A stretch of DNA of 64,000 nt, from positions 9,602,001 through 9,666,000 of the forward strand of contig CM024189.1 of assembly GCA_013433145.1 (NCBI GenBank), read 5' to 3'. Under the pieces are notes generated by a model, which saw nothing but the letters and a program-made list of their open reading frames with translations, had not been told where the DNA came from and did not search any database. This stretch comes from Ascaris suum (lineage: Eukaryota > Nematoda > Chromadorea > Rhabditida > Ascarididae). Position 1 is the first letter of the stretch, and every line of letters starts with the position of its first letter. Made by a program: the position numbers and the translations under genes. Of the stretch, positions 46,329 through 58,400 are shown in pieces.

Positions 46329-46610
46329 GTGACCTCCAAATCTGGTAGGCTTAGTGACCTCCGAAAATGCTTGAGCATTAGTTTCACAATCAAAATTTGC
46401 ATAATTCTGAAACCAATCTGGTAAGGCCAAATCTAGCTTTATTGATCGCTCTCGATTTAATGCTATGAAGGATGCAAACATGTTCGTCGTTATAATGATG
46501 TGTAACCTGAACTGGCCGAAAGCAAATATGGCAGCCTTCTCACCTTGTGTCAAGCTTGACATTTTTCCGAAATTGCGCGATAATGTTTTGGCAACATCCT
46601 GCATTTGCTC
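46329..46610 (-). CDS. coding block upstream of the transmembrane exon
   Basis: From a TTTGGGGCAG acceptor the minus strand stays open for 94 codons: TEQMQDVAKTLSRNFGKMSS, GEKAAIFAFGQFR, NRERSIKLDLALPDWFQNY and NFDCETNAQAFSEV, ending at TGA 46329-46327. A shorter version splices inside to reach the transmembrane exon. Coding quality is good. The plus strand frame over the same bases is less convincing. Confidence 0.45.
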
Positions 46611-46754
46611 GGTCTGCCCCAAAGTACCAAAGTACCATCAAGCTTTACATGAGGTATGTTTCGGTGCAAAAGTAGGAATGAAATGTTCATGTAAAATGAA
46701 AGAATTAAGGTAGAGTCTCAACACTGCAGTCTCTGGAGGTTTTCAATTACGGCG

Positions 46755-46967
46755 ATGTCGAATATGGGGTGTTCATTGAAACAAAATATTTCGAAGGTTT
46801 TTGACACTGCCACAAAAAATGAAGCAGTCTGCATATATTCATATCGTCAACAAACTTCACGGGTGAAAGCCGTCGCGAATGTGGATACGCAAAGCTTCGG
46901 TGTAAAAGCTATGGTGGGTCGTTTTTTGAAGTTGTTGTCAGGTTCTGCTCAAAATTATCTAATATAA
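46755..46967 (+). CDS. possible small coding block
   Basis: A frame of 70 codons contains CSLKQNISKVFDTATKNEAV and KAMVGRFLKLLSGSAQNYLI before TAA. Composition is coding-like but there are no clear splice sites. Not recognised. Confidence 0.3.
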   Translation: MSNMGCSLKQNISKVFDTATKNEAVCIYSYRQQTSRVKAVANVDTQSFGVKAMVGRFLKLLSGSAQNYLI

Positions 46968-49900
46968 GTTGATACACGTTCCGAGGAACAGTCATGTCGG
47001 AAAGCGAACAGGATGCGATTTTAACAACGCAGACGAATCGGGAAACTCAGCGACAATGAATCTTGTGCCGTATAGTTGCTGCCGTCCTTATCATTCAACG
47101 CTGTTCGCAGCACAAGAGAAGCATCCATTTGCTCTTTTCAAATAAATACAAGCATTCATATTGCAATTAATTCAAGAAAGTATCTTAATATACAATAAAT
47201 GAAATGTTGTCAAAACAGATCTTATTTGTTGGTGCACAAACAAATTTTTGAATGAACTAGGAACCGTAACGAGGATTCCTGATCCGGAAGGGATTTGTTA
47301 ACCTTTAGGCCTACCACCACCCGAGCCCTACGCTGATAACCGAAAACCTTTCATTAATTGATTTCAGTGACCGATTTTAATTAAACATATAATATGATTT
47401 CATTCTGCTACATCTGTGCCGATTTTCTTGCAAAAGGCTCACTCACTGTAACGATGTTTTACTCACCTTTATACATGCTTATTATATTCAGCTTCTGTAT
47501 TCTATAATAATACTTTTTGCTCGTAATCAACAAGCTCTATGATGATAAGATTTGGTCGATGTAACACAATAGATGATATTTTGACGTTTTAAGTCAAGTT
47601 TTGGTCCAAGTCGCCATCCTGTTTTCCGCTTAATCGTCGTTTTTATTTCACCATACATCCGAGAAGCCTTAGAAATTGTTTTCTGGTCGGTGATTTGTAC
47701 GGATATTCACTCATATAAGAAAAAAATTATAGGTGATACATAATATTTTTTACACATGTGATACAAAATTATAGGTGGTACATAATAGCTTTTTTTTCAA
47801 ATACTGGTGCAACTCTCCGATATGATGAGCTGAGCTCGCAAAAACGGAAATTTCCGGTCATCACTTCCGTTTTACTCGTTTTTCACTCTCTCGTTTTTGA
47901 GCTTGAACTTTCCTGTAGAATTCGCCTTGGAATTCACTCGTGGAAATCCATCCCCAAATGGAAAAATTATTCAATTTGAAGTGCAACTAGCCTTGAGACT
48001 TTTTCTTTGTCTTTTTCTTCACTTTTGTGACGTTTTTACCTTTACTCATAATAGTTAGCGATAATAGAACCTATTGATGAATGCGGAACAATCCCGCAAA
48101 TCGAATCCTTTGAAAGATCGCTCTTAGCGACCACCCAACGAATCCTTCGAATATTCAATCAGCACACGAAGGCGAGCAATCGACCACCTAAAGCGAATAA
48201 TTAAGAATGCAATAAACCTCTAAAACTCTCACCTGCAAGCTAAATGAACGGTCTTATCTTCGGTGCTTGCAATCTTTCAGCAAAATTTGCTTTCAGCTGC
48301 TCTTGTAAATTCCAAGAGCGATCCTTGCTTAAACTTCATTTGAAGCGTATCCTCAAAATTATAGCTTTAGTTTTGCCTTTTATTGAGTGCAGTCATAAAT
48401 TCGCATTTGCAAAGCGCATTATGACAGCAATACTTCTGCACATTTACATGTCTGTCAGATCGTTCAGGAGTTTCAGCTGAACACCTGCTCAGACTGGAGC
48501 TGTGGAATCGCCTACGAGGATCGCTGTCACATGCGTATGTTTTCCAAGGACTCGCCATAAGTGGTGGAGATTGGAGAAGGAGGAGGAGTGCCTATCCCCG
48601 ATGAAAAAACTTTCTAAATAGTAGGTTTTTCTAAATTCGGTTATACAAGAAGGATTGCGCGTACTTACCCACTGACAATATCGCTGTTGGGGAGTTTTGC
48701 AACAGTATCGATGAGACGGCGTTTACGACAGTTTCAATGAACCGAAGACGGAAAGAGCGAAGCAACCTTAGACGATTATGTTTCCATGGGTATGGCATGT
48801 AATGGGTATGGAATGGGTATTGAGGCTATTGGGTTTAATGTGTATTGCATAAAAACATATGCCTTACCCACTGAAAATATTGCTTTGATGAATAGCGTTG
48901 CTTATCAATTTGAAAGGAACCGCCACTAGGCAAGTGTGATTCGACTTATGTTTCATTTTATTTGTGAGATGTTTTTAAGTTCAATTCCAATTCAAGCATC
49001 TTGCACTCATTGTTGCTTTACTTCATTTTGTTTATCCACTTATTCTAATTGCTATTTTTAAATATATCGAAATAAGGCAAAATTGGCGATTGACTCAATA
49101 TATTCAACTTTCAACTATGATGGTTAATGATAAATATTAATCACAGTGGAAGAGATGGCAAGAGTGTTGCCTCGTGAAATTCGATATCACCGATCTGCTA
49201 TAGTGCTGTAACCTCTGACTTTTTGTGGGGAACAAGCAACTGGCCACTCGTAATGTGAGTTACAAATATGGTCGAACGATATCAGGCGTGGGGTGAGGGA
49301 GATTGCTGTTGAAGAAGTGGTGAATGTCTTGGTTACAGGGCCGTTGTTAGACTACGATAATCGCTACGCGCACGGCTCCATGTGTGTATTTGACCTTTGC
49401 CAACTATCAAATTCGCGAACGTGAGGGGCAGTGGGGAGGGAATGAAGGTGGAAGAGGGAACTGTTATCACCTCTCTCAATCAAAGACTTGCGGCCTGATT
49501 GGAGTTAAACACGCTCGCAAACGTTCGATCCGATGAGAGATAAACGAGAGTTGTTGTCAAAATGTGCTTTACAACTACAAAATTCTCAAGAAGGCCGCCA
49601 TTTTGAAGTATTTTAGTCAAACGGAGATCATTTGATGTAACAGGAATGCGCACTATTGTGCGCCCTGTAAGAGACCAACACAACATCGATCTCAACTACT
49701 CTACTTTCCAGCATTTAGATCTCTGTACGCTTCATATAAATACGAGAACATGACCAGATGCTAGCCATATTCTTGCTGCGCATCGTTGTCTTTGGTTGCG
49801 GTTTGACGTAGTTTTTGTTGATTTGTTGGTGGTGTTTATGAAGGCTGCGAAATGATGGGGAAAAACGTGACTTACTAATCAGCTTGCTTCTGAGCATGAT

Positions 49901-50362
49901 AGTAAGTTGTCGTATGACATCCGGGTTCAAGTTTTCGTATTTTTTGGCTTGTCATTGAAGTTTTTGGTGCAAAATAAGGCCTTCTTTGAATATCGACCAA
50001 CGACGTCGATGGGGTCCTGCATGATTAATTCGATTGGCACATCCAGTTAGCGTTCATTCACGGGAAACGAGCCTGAAAATAAGTGGTTGAAATGCCAGCG
50101 TCTTGACGTATGCAAAGGTCACCCGATGTTTTGTTTCTGGAGACATTTTATGTTCAGTTTATTATTCTTTTGGATTATATGTTATAACACGTGTATTTGT
50201 GAACATCACGTCTATATTGCCATGTTTCCCAGCGGTCATGTAGAAAGAAGTAGGCTGATCACAAAGAGCGGAAGTTTTGCATTATGGTGCAGATCGCTAA
50301 AAATTTTGGAGAGATATTCCACAGATTTCGTTTTTGTTGTACTCTTCTAAAAGTGAGTTCAG
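46968..50362. other. mostly non-coding stretch
   Basis: Short open frames on both strands (48.2-48.5, 49.5-49.9 kb) lack supporting signals. There is a short duplicated ATGGGTATGG-type motif near 48785-48820. Confidence 0.4.
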
Positions 50363-50374
50363 GTGAGCGGAATG

Positions 50375-50578
50375 GCGAAATTAGATAACACGTCAGCTCC
50401 AGTGGCGCATTTCGGCACTTGTTTGAATATCGGCGGCGAAAACTGCTGCTCCGGCCATGCATACAGTAGCAAACTGAATTGTTCAAAAATTGGACGGTGC
50501 AGTTCAAAGAGAAAAGAAGTACTGAAACTGCAATATAGACCTGGAGGAGATGTTTTAGAGCGTACGGATGGCAGATAA
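50375..50578 (+). CDS. possible cysteine-containing exon
   Basis: After AGTGAGTTCAG the plus strand reads MAKLDNTSAPVAHFGTC, GGENCCSGHAYSSKLNC and SKIGRC before a basic end and TAA. The cysteine spacing could be a small secreted peptide, but the minus strand is open too. Confidence 0.25.
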   Translation, partial: AKLDNTSAPVAHFGTCLNIGGENCCSGHAYSSKLNCSKIGRCSSKRKEVLKLQYRPGGDVLERTDGR

Positions 50579-50641
50579 AGGAGGGATAAAGGGAATCTTC
50601 TTTGCAGCTGTCTCTTATCTGATAATGGTTTCTTCTTTCTC

Positions 50642-50761
<120 letters not shown>

Positions 50762-50861
50762 NNNNNNNNNNNNNNNNNNNNNNNNNNNNNNNNNNNNNNN
50801 NNNNNNNNNNNNNNNNNNNNNNNNNNNNNNNNNNNNNNNNNNNNNNNNNNNNNNNNNNNNN
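50762..50861. other. assembly gap (100 N)
   Basis: Exactly 100 N, a placeholder of unknown true size, between the (TA)n tract and the 124-bp satellite. Confidence 0.99.
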
Positions 50862-52095
50862 AAATTGACAGCAAAAAATGATTAATTACTCCCGTCCAAT
50901 TGATCACGAATAAATCTCAAATTGCGCGAATAATGCACAAAAAATGCCGTTTTATCGGGTACAATTTCGGCTTAGTGGAGCACAAAATTGACAGCAAAAA
51001 ATGATTAATTACTCCCTTCCAAATTGATCATGGAATAAATCTCAAAACTGCACGAATAATACCACAAAAAATGCCGTTTATCGTGGTACAAGTTCGGCTG
51101 AACTGGAGCAAAATTGACAGCAAAAAATGATTAGTTATTCCTTGCAATTGATCAGGAATAAATCTCAAACTGCACGATTAGTGCACACAAAAAATCCCGT
51201 TTATCGTGGTACAAGTTCGGCTTAGTGGAGCAAAAGAGACAGCAAAAAATGATTAAATATTCCCTTCCAATTGATCTTGGAATAAATCTCGAATCGCACG
51301 AATAATGCACAACAAAAAATGCCGTTCATCGTGGTACAAGTTCGGCTAAACTGGATCAAATTTGAAAGCAAAAAATGATTAATTATTCCCTTTCCAATCG
51401 ATCATGGAATAAATCTCAAATCGCACGAATAATGCACAAAAAATGCCGTTTATCGTGGTACAAGTTCGGCTTAGCTGGAGCAAAATAGAACAGCAAAAAT
51501 GATTATTTATTCCCTTCCATCGATCATGGAATAAATCTCAAATTGCACGATTAGTCACAAAAAAATGCCGTTTATCGTGGTACAAGTTCGGCTGAGCTGG
51601 AGCAAAATTGACAGCAAAAATGATTAATTATTACCCTACCAATTGATCATGGAATAAATCTCAAATTGGTCGAATAATGCAAAAAATGCCGTTTATCGTC
51701 GGTACAAGGTTCGTGCTGAACTGGAGAAATAAGTGACAGCAAAAAATGATTAATTACTCCCTTCCAATTGATCATGGAATAAATCTCAAACTGCACGAAT
51801 AGATGCACAAAAAATCCGTTTATTCTGGTACAAGTTCGGCTTAGCTGGAGCAAAAGAGACAGCAAAAAATGATTGGTTATTATCCCTTCCAATGGATCAT
51901 GGAATAAATCTCAGATAGCACGATTATGCACAAAAAATGCCGTTTAACGTGGTACAAGTTCGGCTGAGCTGAGCGAAAATGACAGCAAAAAATGATTAAT
52001 TATTTCCCTCCAATTGATAATGGAATAAATCTCAAATCGGCACTAATAATGCAGTAAAAATGCCCTTCATCGTGGTACCACGTTCGGCTAACACC
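50862..52095. repeat. 124-bp tandem satellite, about 10 copies
   Basis: Units share AATTGACAGCAAAAAATGAT, GGAATAAATCTCAAAT, GCACGAATAATGCAC and CGTGGTACAAGTTCGGCT. The TTCGGCT landmark recurs at about 50967, 51093, 51216, 51341, 51465, 51587, 51710, 51835, 51959 and 52083, spacing 122-126 bp. Copies differ by small indels and substitutions. The array abuts the gap, so its real length is unknown. Open frames inside it are not genes. Confidence 0.95.
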
Positions 52096-52124
52096 TGGAT
52101 AATGAATAATTAAAATTTTTGCTT

Positions 52125-52375
52125 AATTAGTAATTTGTGCTGTCAACTTTTGATCCAGATGGCCAAGGTTCTAACACAATTAAGGCCTATATTGCGCATT
52201 ATTAATGCGATTTGCGGGTTATGCGATGACCAATCGGAAGGGAATAATTAATCATTTTTTGCTGCAACTTTGATCGTGAATCAGCTAACTTGTAAAACAA
52301 TAAACACCACTTTTTGCGCGTTATTGATGCAATTTGTGGTATTCGATCATCGATTGGAATTGTATGTTGTGCACA
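52125..52375. repeat. degenerate inverted copies of the 124-bp satellite
   Basis: Segments such as GAAGGGAATAATTAATCATT followed by TTTTGCTG are the reverse complement of the satellite core, and TGTGCTGTCAACTTTTGATC matches its other part. One diverged copy, and probably a second, lie in opposite orientation to the array. Confidence 0.75.
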
Positions 52376-52489
52376 AGAGCCAACGCGAATTTGTGGAGGA
52401 GGGCGCCATGCTATCTTGCATGTCGTATTGCCTGCAGGCTATTGAACTTTTTCACGCTCGCAGACCTCTGCGAAAGCAGCCCTGAGGAC

Positions 52490-55400
52490 GTCAGCATTTT
52501 AGTTTATTTTTATTCTAGTTTTATTTTATTCTAGTTATAGTTTATTTTAGTTTTAATATCTTTTCGCGTTTAATAGCTTAATTTTAGTTTAATAGCTTTA
52601 ATAGCTTATACCTTTAATAGCTGTAGTTTTAACAGGTTTTAGTCTTGTTTTCATTTAGCTTTATTTTGTTTCAGTTTAATTTTATAAACAGATTCATTCT
52701 TATATTTGGTTTTATTTTTTTTAGTTTTATTTTATTCGGTTTTATTTTATTTTGCTTTTTTTTATCATAGTGTTATATTATTTTGGCCTTATTTTGTTTA
52801 GTTTTATTTTTTTTTAGTTTTATTCCACATTTTTTGTTTTATTTTATTTTAGTTTTATTTTATTTAAGTTTTTTTATAGTTTAGTTTTATTTGTTTTAGT
52901 TTTATTTAATTTACTTCTATTTCATTTGGTTAATTTTATTCTAGTTTTATTTTAATTTTAGTTTTATTTTCTTTTGGTTTTTATGTTATTTGTTTTCTTT
53001 TATTTTTGTTTATTTTTATTTTGTTTTATTTAATTTTAGTTTTATTAAATTTTAGTTTTATTTTAGTTTTATTTTATCTTAGTTTTTATTTTATTTTAGT
53101 TTATTTCTTTTAGTTTTATCTTCTTTTTAGTTTTATTTTATTTTAGTTTTATTTTATTTTACTTTTATTTTATTTTGGTTTTATTTTTATTTTAGTTTTA
53201 TTTTTATTTTAGTTTTACTTTTATTTAGTTTTATTTAATTTTGGTTTTATTTTAATTAAGTTTTATTTTATTTGGGTTTTATTTTAACTTAGTTTATTTT
53301 TATTTAGTTTTATTTATTCTCTATTTCAGTTTTATTTAATTTAGTTTTATTTTATATTTTAGTTTTAATTTACATTAGTTTTGTATTGCTTGAGTTTAAT
53401 TTTAGTTTTGTTTTATTTTAGTTTTATTTTATTTTAGATTTATTTTCATTTAAGTTTTATTTTATTTTAGTTTTTATTTTATTTTTAGTTTTATTTTCTT
53501 TTAGTTTTATTTTACTTTAGGTTTTATTTTATTTAGTTTTATTTTATTTTAATTTTCTTTTATTTTAGTTTTAATTTTTATTTTACTCTTATTTTTTTTT
53601 TAGTTTGTCTTTATTTTTGTGTATTTATTTTAGTTTTATTTATTTGGTTTTATTTTATTTTTGTTTTTATTTTAACTTAGATTTTTTTTTTATTTTTGTT
53701 TTATTTTATTTTAGTTTTATTTTATTTTGGTTTTACTTTATTTTAGGTTTATTTTATTTTAGTTTTTTTCTATTTAATTTTGTTTTACTTTACTTTATTT
53801 GGTTTTATTTTTCCTTTTGGGATTTATTTTATTTTTAGTTTTATTTTATTTAGTTTTTTTTGAATTTCGTTTTATTTTATTTTAGTTTTTATTTTATTTT
53901 AGTTGTTTTATTTTAGTTTACTTTTATTTTATTATGGTTTTATTTCATTTTAGTTTCATTTTATTTCAGTTTTATTTTATCTTTAGTTTTATTTTATTTT
54001 GGCTTTATTTCGTTTTAGTTTTATTTTATTTCAGTTTTATTATTTATTTTGGTTTTATTTTATTTAAGTTTTATTTTAATTTTAGATTTATTTTTTTTTA
54101 TTTTATTTCAATTTTGTTTTATTTTATTTTAGATTTTTTTTATTTCAGTTTTTATTTATTTTTTGTTTATTTTCTTTTAGTTTTATATTTTTTACTTTTA
54201 TTTTATGTCAGTTTTATTTTATTTAGTTTTATTTTAATTTAGTTTCTTTTATTTTGGATTTATCTTCGTTGGCCAATTCCTTTTATTTTATTTTAGTTTT
54301 ATTTTATTTTAGTTTATTTTATTTTGGTTTTATTTTATTTTTGTTTTCTTTTATTTTAGTTTTATTTTATTTTAGTTTTATTCTATTTTGGTTTCATATT
54401 ATTCTGGTTTTATTTTAATCTCAGTTTTTTTTTATTTTGTTTATTTTATTTTTAACTTATTCTATTTTTTTTAATTTAATTTTGTTTTTATTTTATTTTG
54501 GTTTTATTTTATTTTAGTTTAATTTTATCTTTAGTTTTGTTCTATTAGGTTTTATTTGATTTTGGTTTTATTTTTGCTTAGCTTATTTTATTTTAGATTT
54601 ATTTTATTTTAGTTTTTGGTGTTATTGTGTTTTATTTTATTTTGGTTTTTTTTATTTCAGTTTTATATTATCTTAGTTTTATTTGTTTTTGGTTCAAATT
54701 TTATCTTGGTTTTATTTTTATTTTGGTTTTTAATTTATTTTAATTTTATTTTATTTTGTTTTATTTTCTATTAAGTTTAATTCGATTTTGGTTTCATTTG
54801 ATTTTAGTTTTAGGTTTCTTTTCGTTTTATTTTATTTTGTTTTATTTTATTTTAGTTTAATTCTATTTTGGTTTTATTTTATTTTAGTTTTACTTTATTT
54901 TAGTTTTATTTTAATTTAGTTTTATTTTATTTTAGTTTTATTTTAGATTAAGTTTTGTTTGCTTTAGTTTTATTTTAGTTTTGTTTTATTTTGTTTAATT
55001 TTATTTTAGTTTTATTTTCATTTTAGTTTTATTTATTTTGTTTTATTTTATTTTAGTTTTATTTCTTTTAGTTTTATTTTATTTAGGTTTTATTTTATCT
55101 TAGTTTTATTTTATTTTAGTTTTTTTTATTTTAGTTTTATTTTATTTTACTCATTATTTTATTTTAGTTTTATTTTATTTTGTTTTATTTATTCTTAGTT
55201 TTATTTTATTTTGGTTATATTTTATTTTTGTTTTATTTTATCTAGTTTTTTTTTATTTTTGTTTTATTTTATTTTAGTTTTATTTTATTTTGGTTTTACT
55301 TTATTTTAGGTTTATTTTATTTTAGTTTTTATTCTAATTTAATTTTGTTTCTCTTTATTTTATTTGGTTTTATTTTCTTTTGGTTTTATTTTATTTTAGT

Positions 55401-58400
55401 TTTATTTTAATTTTAGTTTTATTTGAATTTCGTTTATTTTATTTTAGTTTTATTTTATTTTAGTTGTTTATTTAGTTTACTTTTATTTATTTTGGTTTTA
55501 TTTCATTTTAGTTTCATTTAATTTCAGTTTATTTTATTTAGTTTTATTTAATTTTTGGCTTTATTTCGTTTTAGTTTTATATTATTTCAGTTTTATTTTA
55601 TTTTGGTTTTATTTTATTTAAGTTTTATTTTTATTTTAGATTTATTTTATATTATTTTATTTCATTTTGTTTTATTTTATTTAGTTTTATTTTATTTCAG
55701 TTTATTTATTTTTGTTTTATTTCTTTTAGTTTTATTTTATTTTCTTTTATTTATTCAGTTTTATTTATTTTAGTTTTATTTATTTTAGTTTTATTTTATT
55801 TTGGATTTATTCTTATTGTGTTTTATTTTATTTTAGTTTTATTTTATTTTAGTTTTATTTTATTTTTTGTTTTATTTTATTTTTGTTTCTTTTATTTTAG
55901 TTTTATTTTTTTTAGTTTTATTCTATTTTGGTTTAATTTTATTATGGTTTTATTTTATCTCAGTTTTATTTTATTTTGTTTTATTTTATTTTATTTAATT
56001 CTATTTTTTTTTATTTAATTTTTAGTTTTATTTTATTTAGTTTTATTTAATTTATGTTTAATTTTTATTTTAGTTTTGTTCTATTTTGGTTTTATTTGAT
56101 TTTGGTTTTATTTTGCTTTAGCAGTTTTTTTTTTTTTAGATTTATTTTATTTTAGTTTTGTTTTTACTGTGTTTTATTTTATTTTGGTTTTATTTTATTT
56201 CAGTTTTATATTATCTTATTTTTATTTTGTTTTGGTTCAATTTTATCTTGGTTTTTATTTTATTTTGGTTTTATTTTATTTTAAATTTTTTTTATTTTGT
56301 TTATTTTATTTTAGTTTAATTCGATTTTGGTTTCAATTTTATTTTAGTTTTAGTTTTCTTTTCGTTTTATTTAATTTTGTTTTTATTTTATTTAGTTTAA
56401 TTCTATTTTGGTTTTATTTTATTTTAGTTTTTTTTTATTTTAGTTTTATTTTTAATTTAGTTTTATTTTATTTTAGTTTTATTTTACATTAGTTTTGTTT
56501 TGCTTTAGTTTTATTTTAGTTTTGTTTTATTTTAGTTTTATTTTATTTTAGTTTTATTTCATTTTAGTTTAATTTTATTTTAGTTTATTTTATTTTAGTT
56601 TTATTTTCTTTTAGTTTTATTTATTTTAGTTTTATTTTATTTTATTTAATTTTATTTTTGGTTTTATTTTTATTTTTGTTTTATTTTATCTTAGTTTTTT
56701 TTTATTTTTGTTTTATTTTATTTTAGTTTTATTTTATTTTGGTTTTACTTTATTTTAGGTTTATTTATTTTAGTTTTATTCTATTTAATTTTGTTTTACT
56801 TTATTTTATTTTGGTTTTATTTTCTTTTGGTTTTATTTTTATTTTAGTTTTATTTTATTTTAGTTTTATTTGAATTTCGTTGTTATTTATTTTAGTTTTA
56901 TTTTATTTATAGTTGTTTTATTTTAGTTTACTTTATTTTTATTTTGGTTTTATTTCATTTTAGTTGCATTTTATTTCAGTTTTATTTTATTTTAGTTTTA
57001 TTTTATTTTGGCTCTTATTTCGTTTTAGTTTTATTTTATTTCAGTTTTATTTATTTTGGTTTTTTTTTATTTAAGTTTTATTTTATTTTAGATTTATTTT
57101 ATTTTATTTTATTCATTTTGTTTTATTTTATTTAGTTTTATTTTATTTCAGTTTTATTTATTTTTAGTTTATTTTCTTTTAGTTTTATTTTATTTTGCTT
57201 TTATTTTTATGGTCAGTTTTATTTATTTAGTTTATTTTATTTTAGTTTTATTTTATTTTGGATTTATCTTATTTGAGTTTAATTTTATTTTAGTTTTATT
57301 TTTTTTAGTTTATTTTATTTTTGTTTTTTTTATTTTTGTTTTATTTTATTTTAGTTTATTTAATTTTAGTTTTATTCTATTTTGGTTTCATCTAATTTGG
57401 TTTTATTTTATCTCAGTTTTATTTTATTTTGTTTTATTTTATTTTAATTTAATTCTATTTTTTTTAATTTAATTTTAGTTTTATTTTATATTTAGTTTAT
57501 TTTATTTTAGTTTAATTATATTTAGTTTTGTTCTATTTTGGTTTTATTTGATTTTGGTTTTTTTTGCTTTAGCTTTATTTTTTTTAGATTTATTTTATTT
57601 TAGTTTTGTTTTATTGTGTTTTATTTTATTTGGGTTTATTTTATTTCAGTTTTATATTATCTTAGTTTTATTTTGTTTTGGTTCAATTTTATCTTGGTTT
57701 TATTTTATTTTGGTTTTAATTTATTTTAAATTTATTTTATTTTGTTTTATTTTATTTTTAGTTAATTCGATGTTGGTTTCATTTTATTTTAGTTTTAGTT
57801 TCTTTTTTCGTTTATTTTATTTTGTTTTATTTTATTTTAGTTTAATTCTATTTTTGGTTTTATTTTATTTTAGTTTTACTTTATTTTAGTTTTGTTTTAA
57901 TTTAGTTTTATTTTTTTTTAGTTTATTTTACATTAGTTTTTGTTTTGCTTTAGTTTTATTTTAGTTTTGTTTTATTTTAGTTTTATTTTATTTTAGTTTT
58001 ATTTCATTTTAGTTTTATTTTATTTTAGTTTTATTTTATTTTTATTTTATTTTCTTTTAGTTTTCTTTAATTGAGGTTTTATTTTATCTTAGTTTATTTT
58101 TATTTTAGTTTTTTTTTTTTTTTTTCTCTTTTATTTTAGTTTTATTTTATTTTACTCTTATTTTATTTTTGTTTTATTTTATTTTTGTTTTATTTTATTT
58201 TAGTTTATTTTATTGTGGTTTTATTTTATTTTGTTTTATTTTATCTTGTTTTTTTTTTTATTTTTGTTTTATTTTATTTTAGTTTTTATTTTATTTTTGG
58301 TTTTACTTTAATTTAGTTTTATTTTATTTTAGTTTTATTCTATTTAATTTTGTTTTACTTTATTTTATTTTGGTTTTATTTTTTTTTGGTTTTATTTTTA

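Noticed and set aside
51647..51892. Minus-strand frame inside the 124-bp satellite
   Set aside because: It spans two repeat units and is explained by the repeat itself.
50862..52095. CRISPR-like array
   Set aside because: Units are 124 bp, similar along their whole length, with no unique spacers, in a eukaryotic genome.
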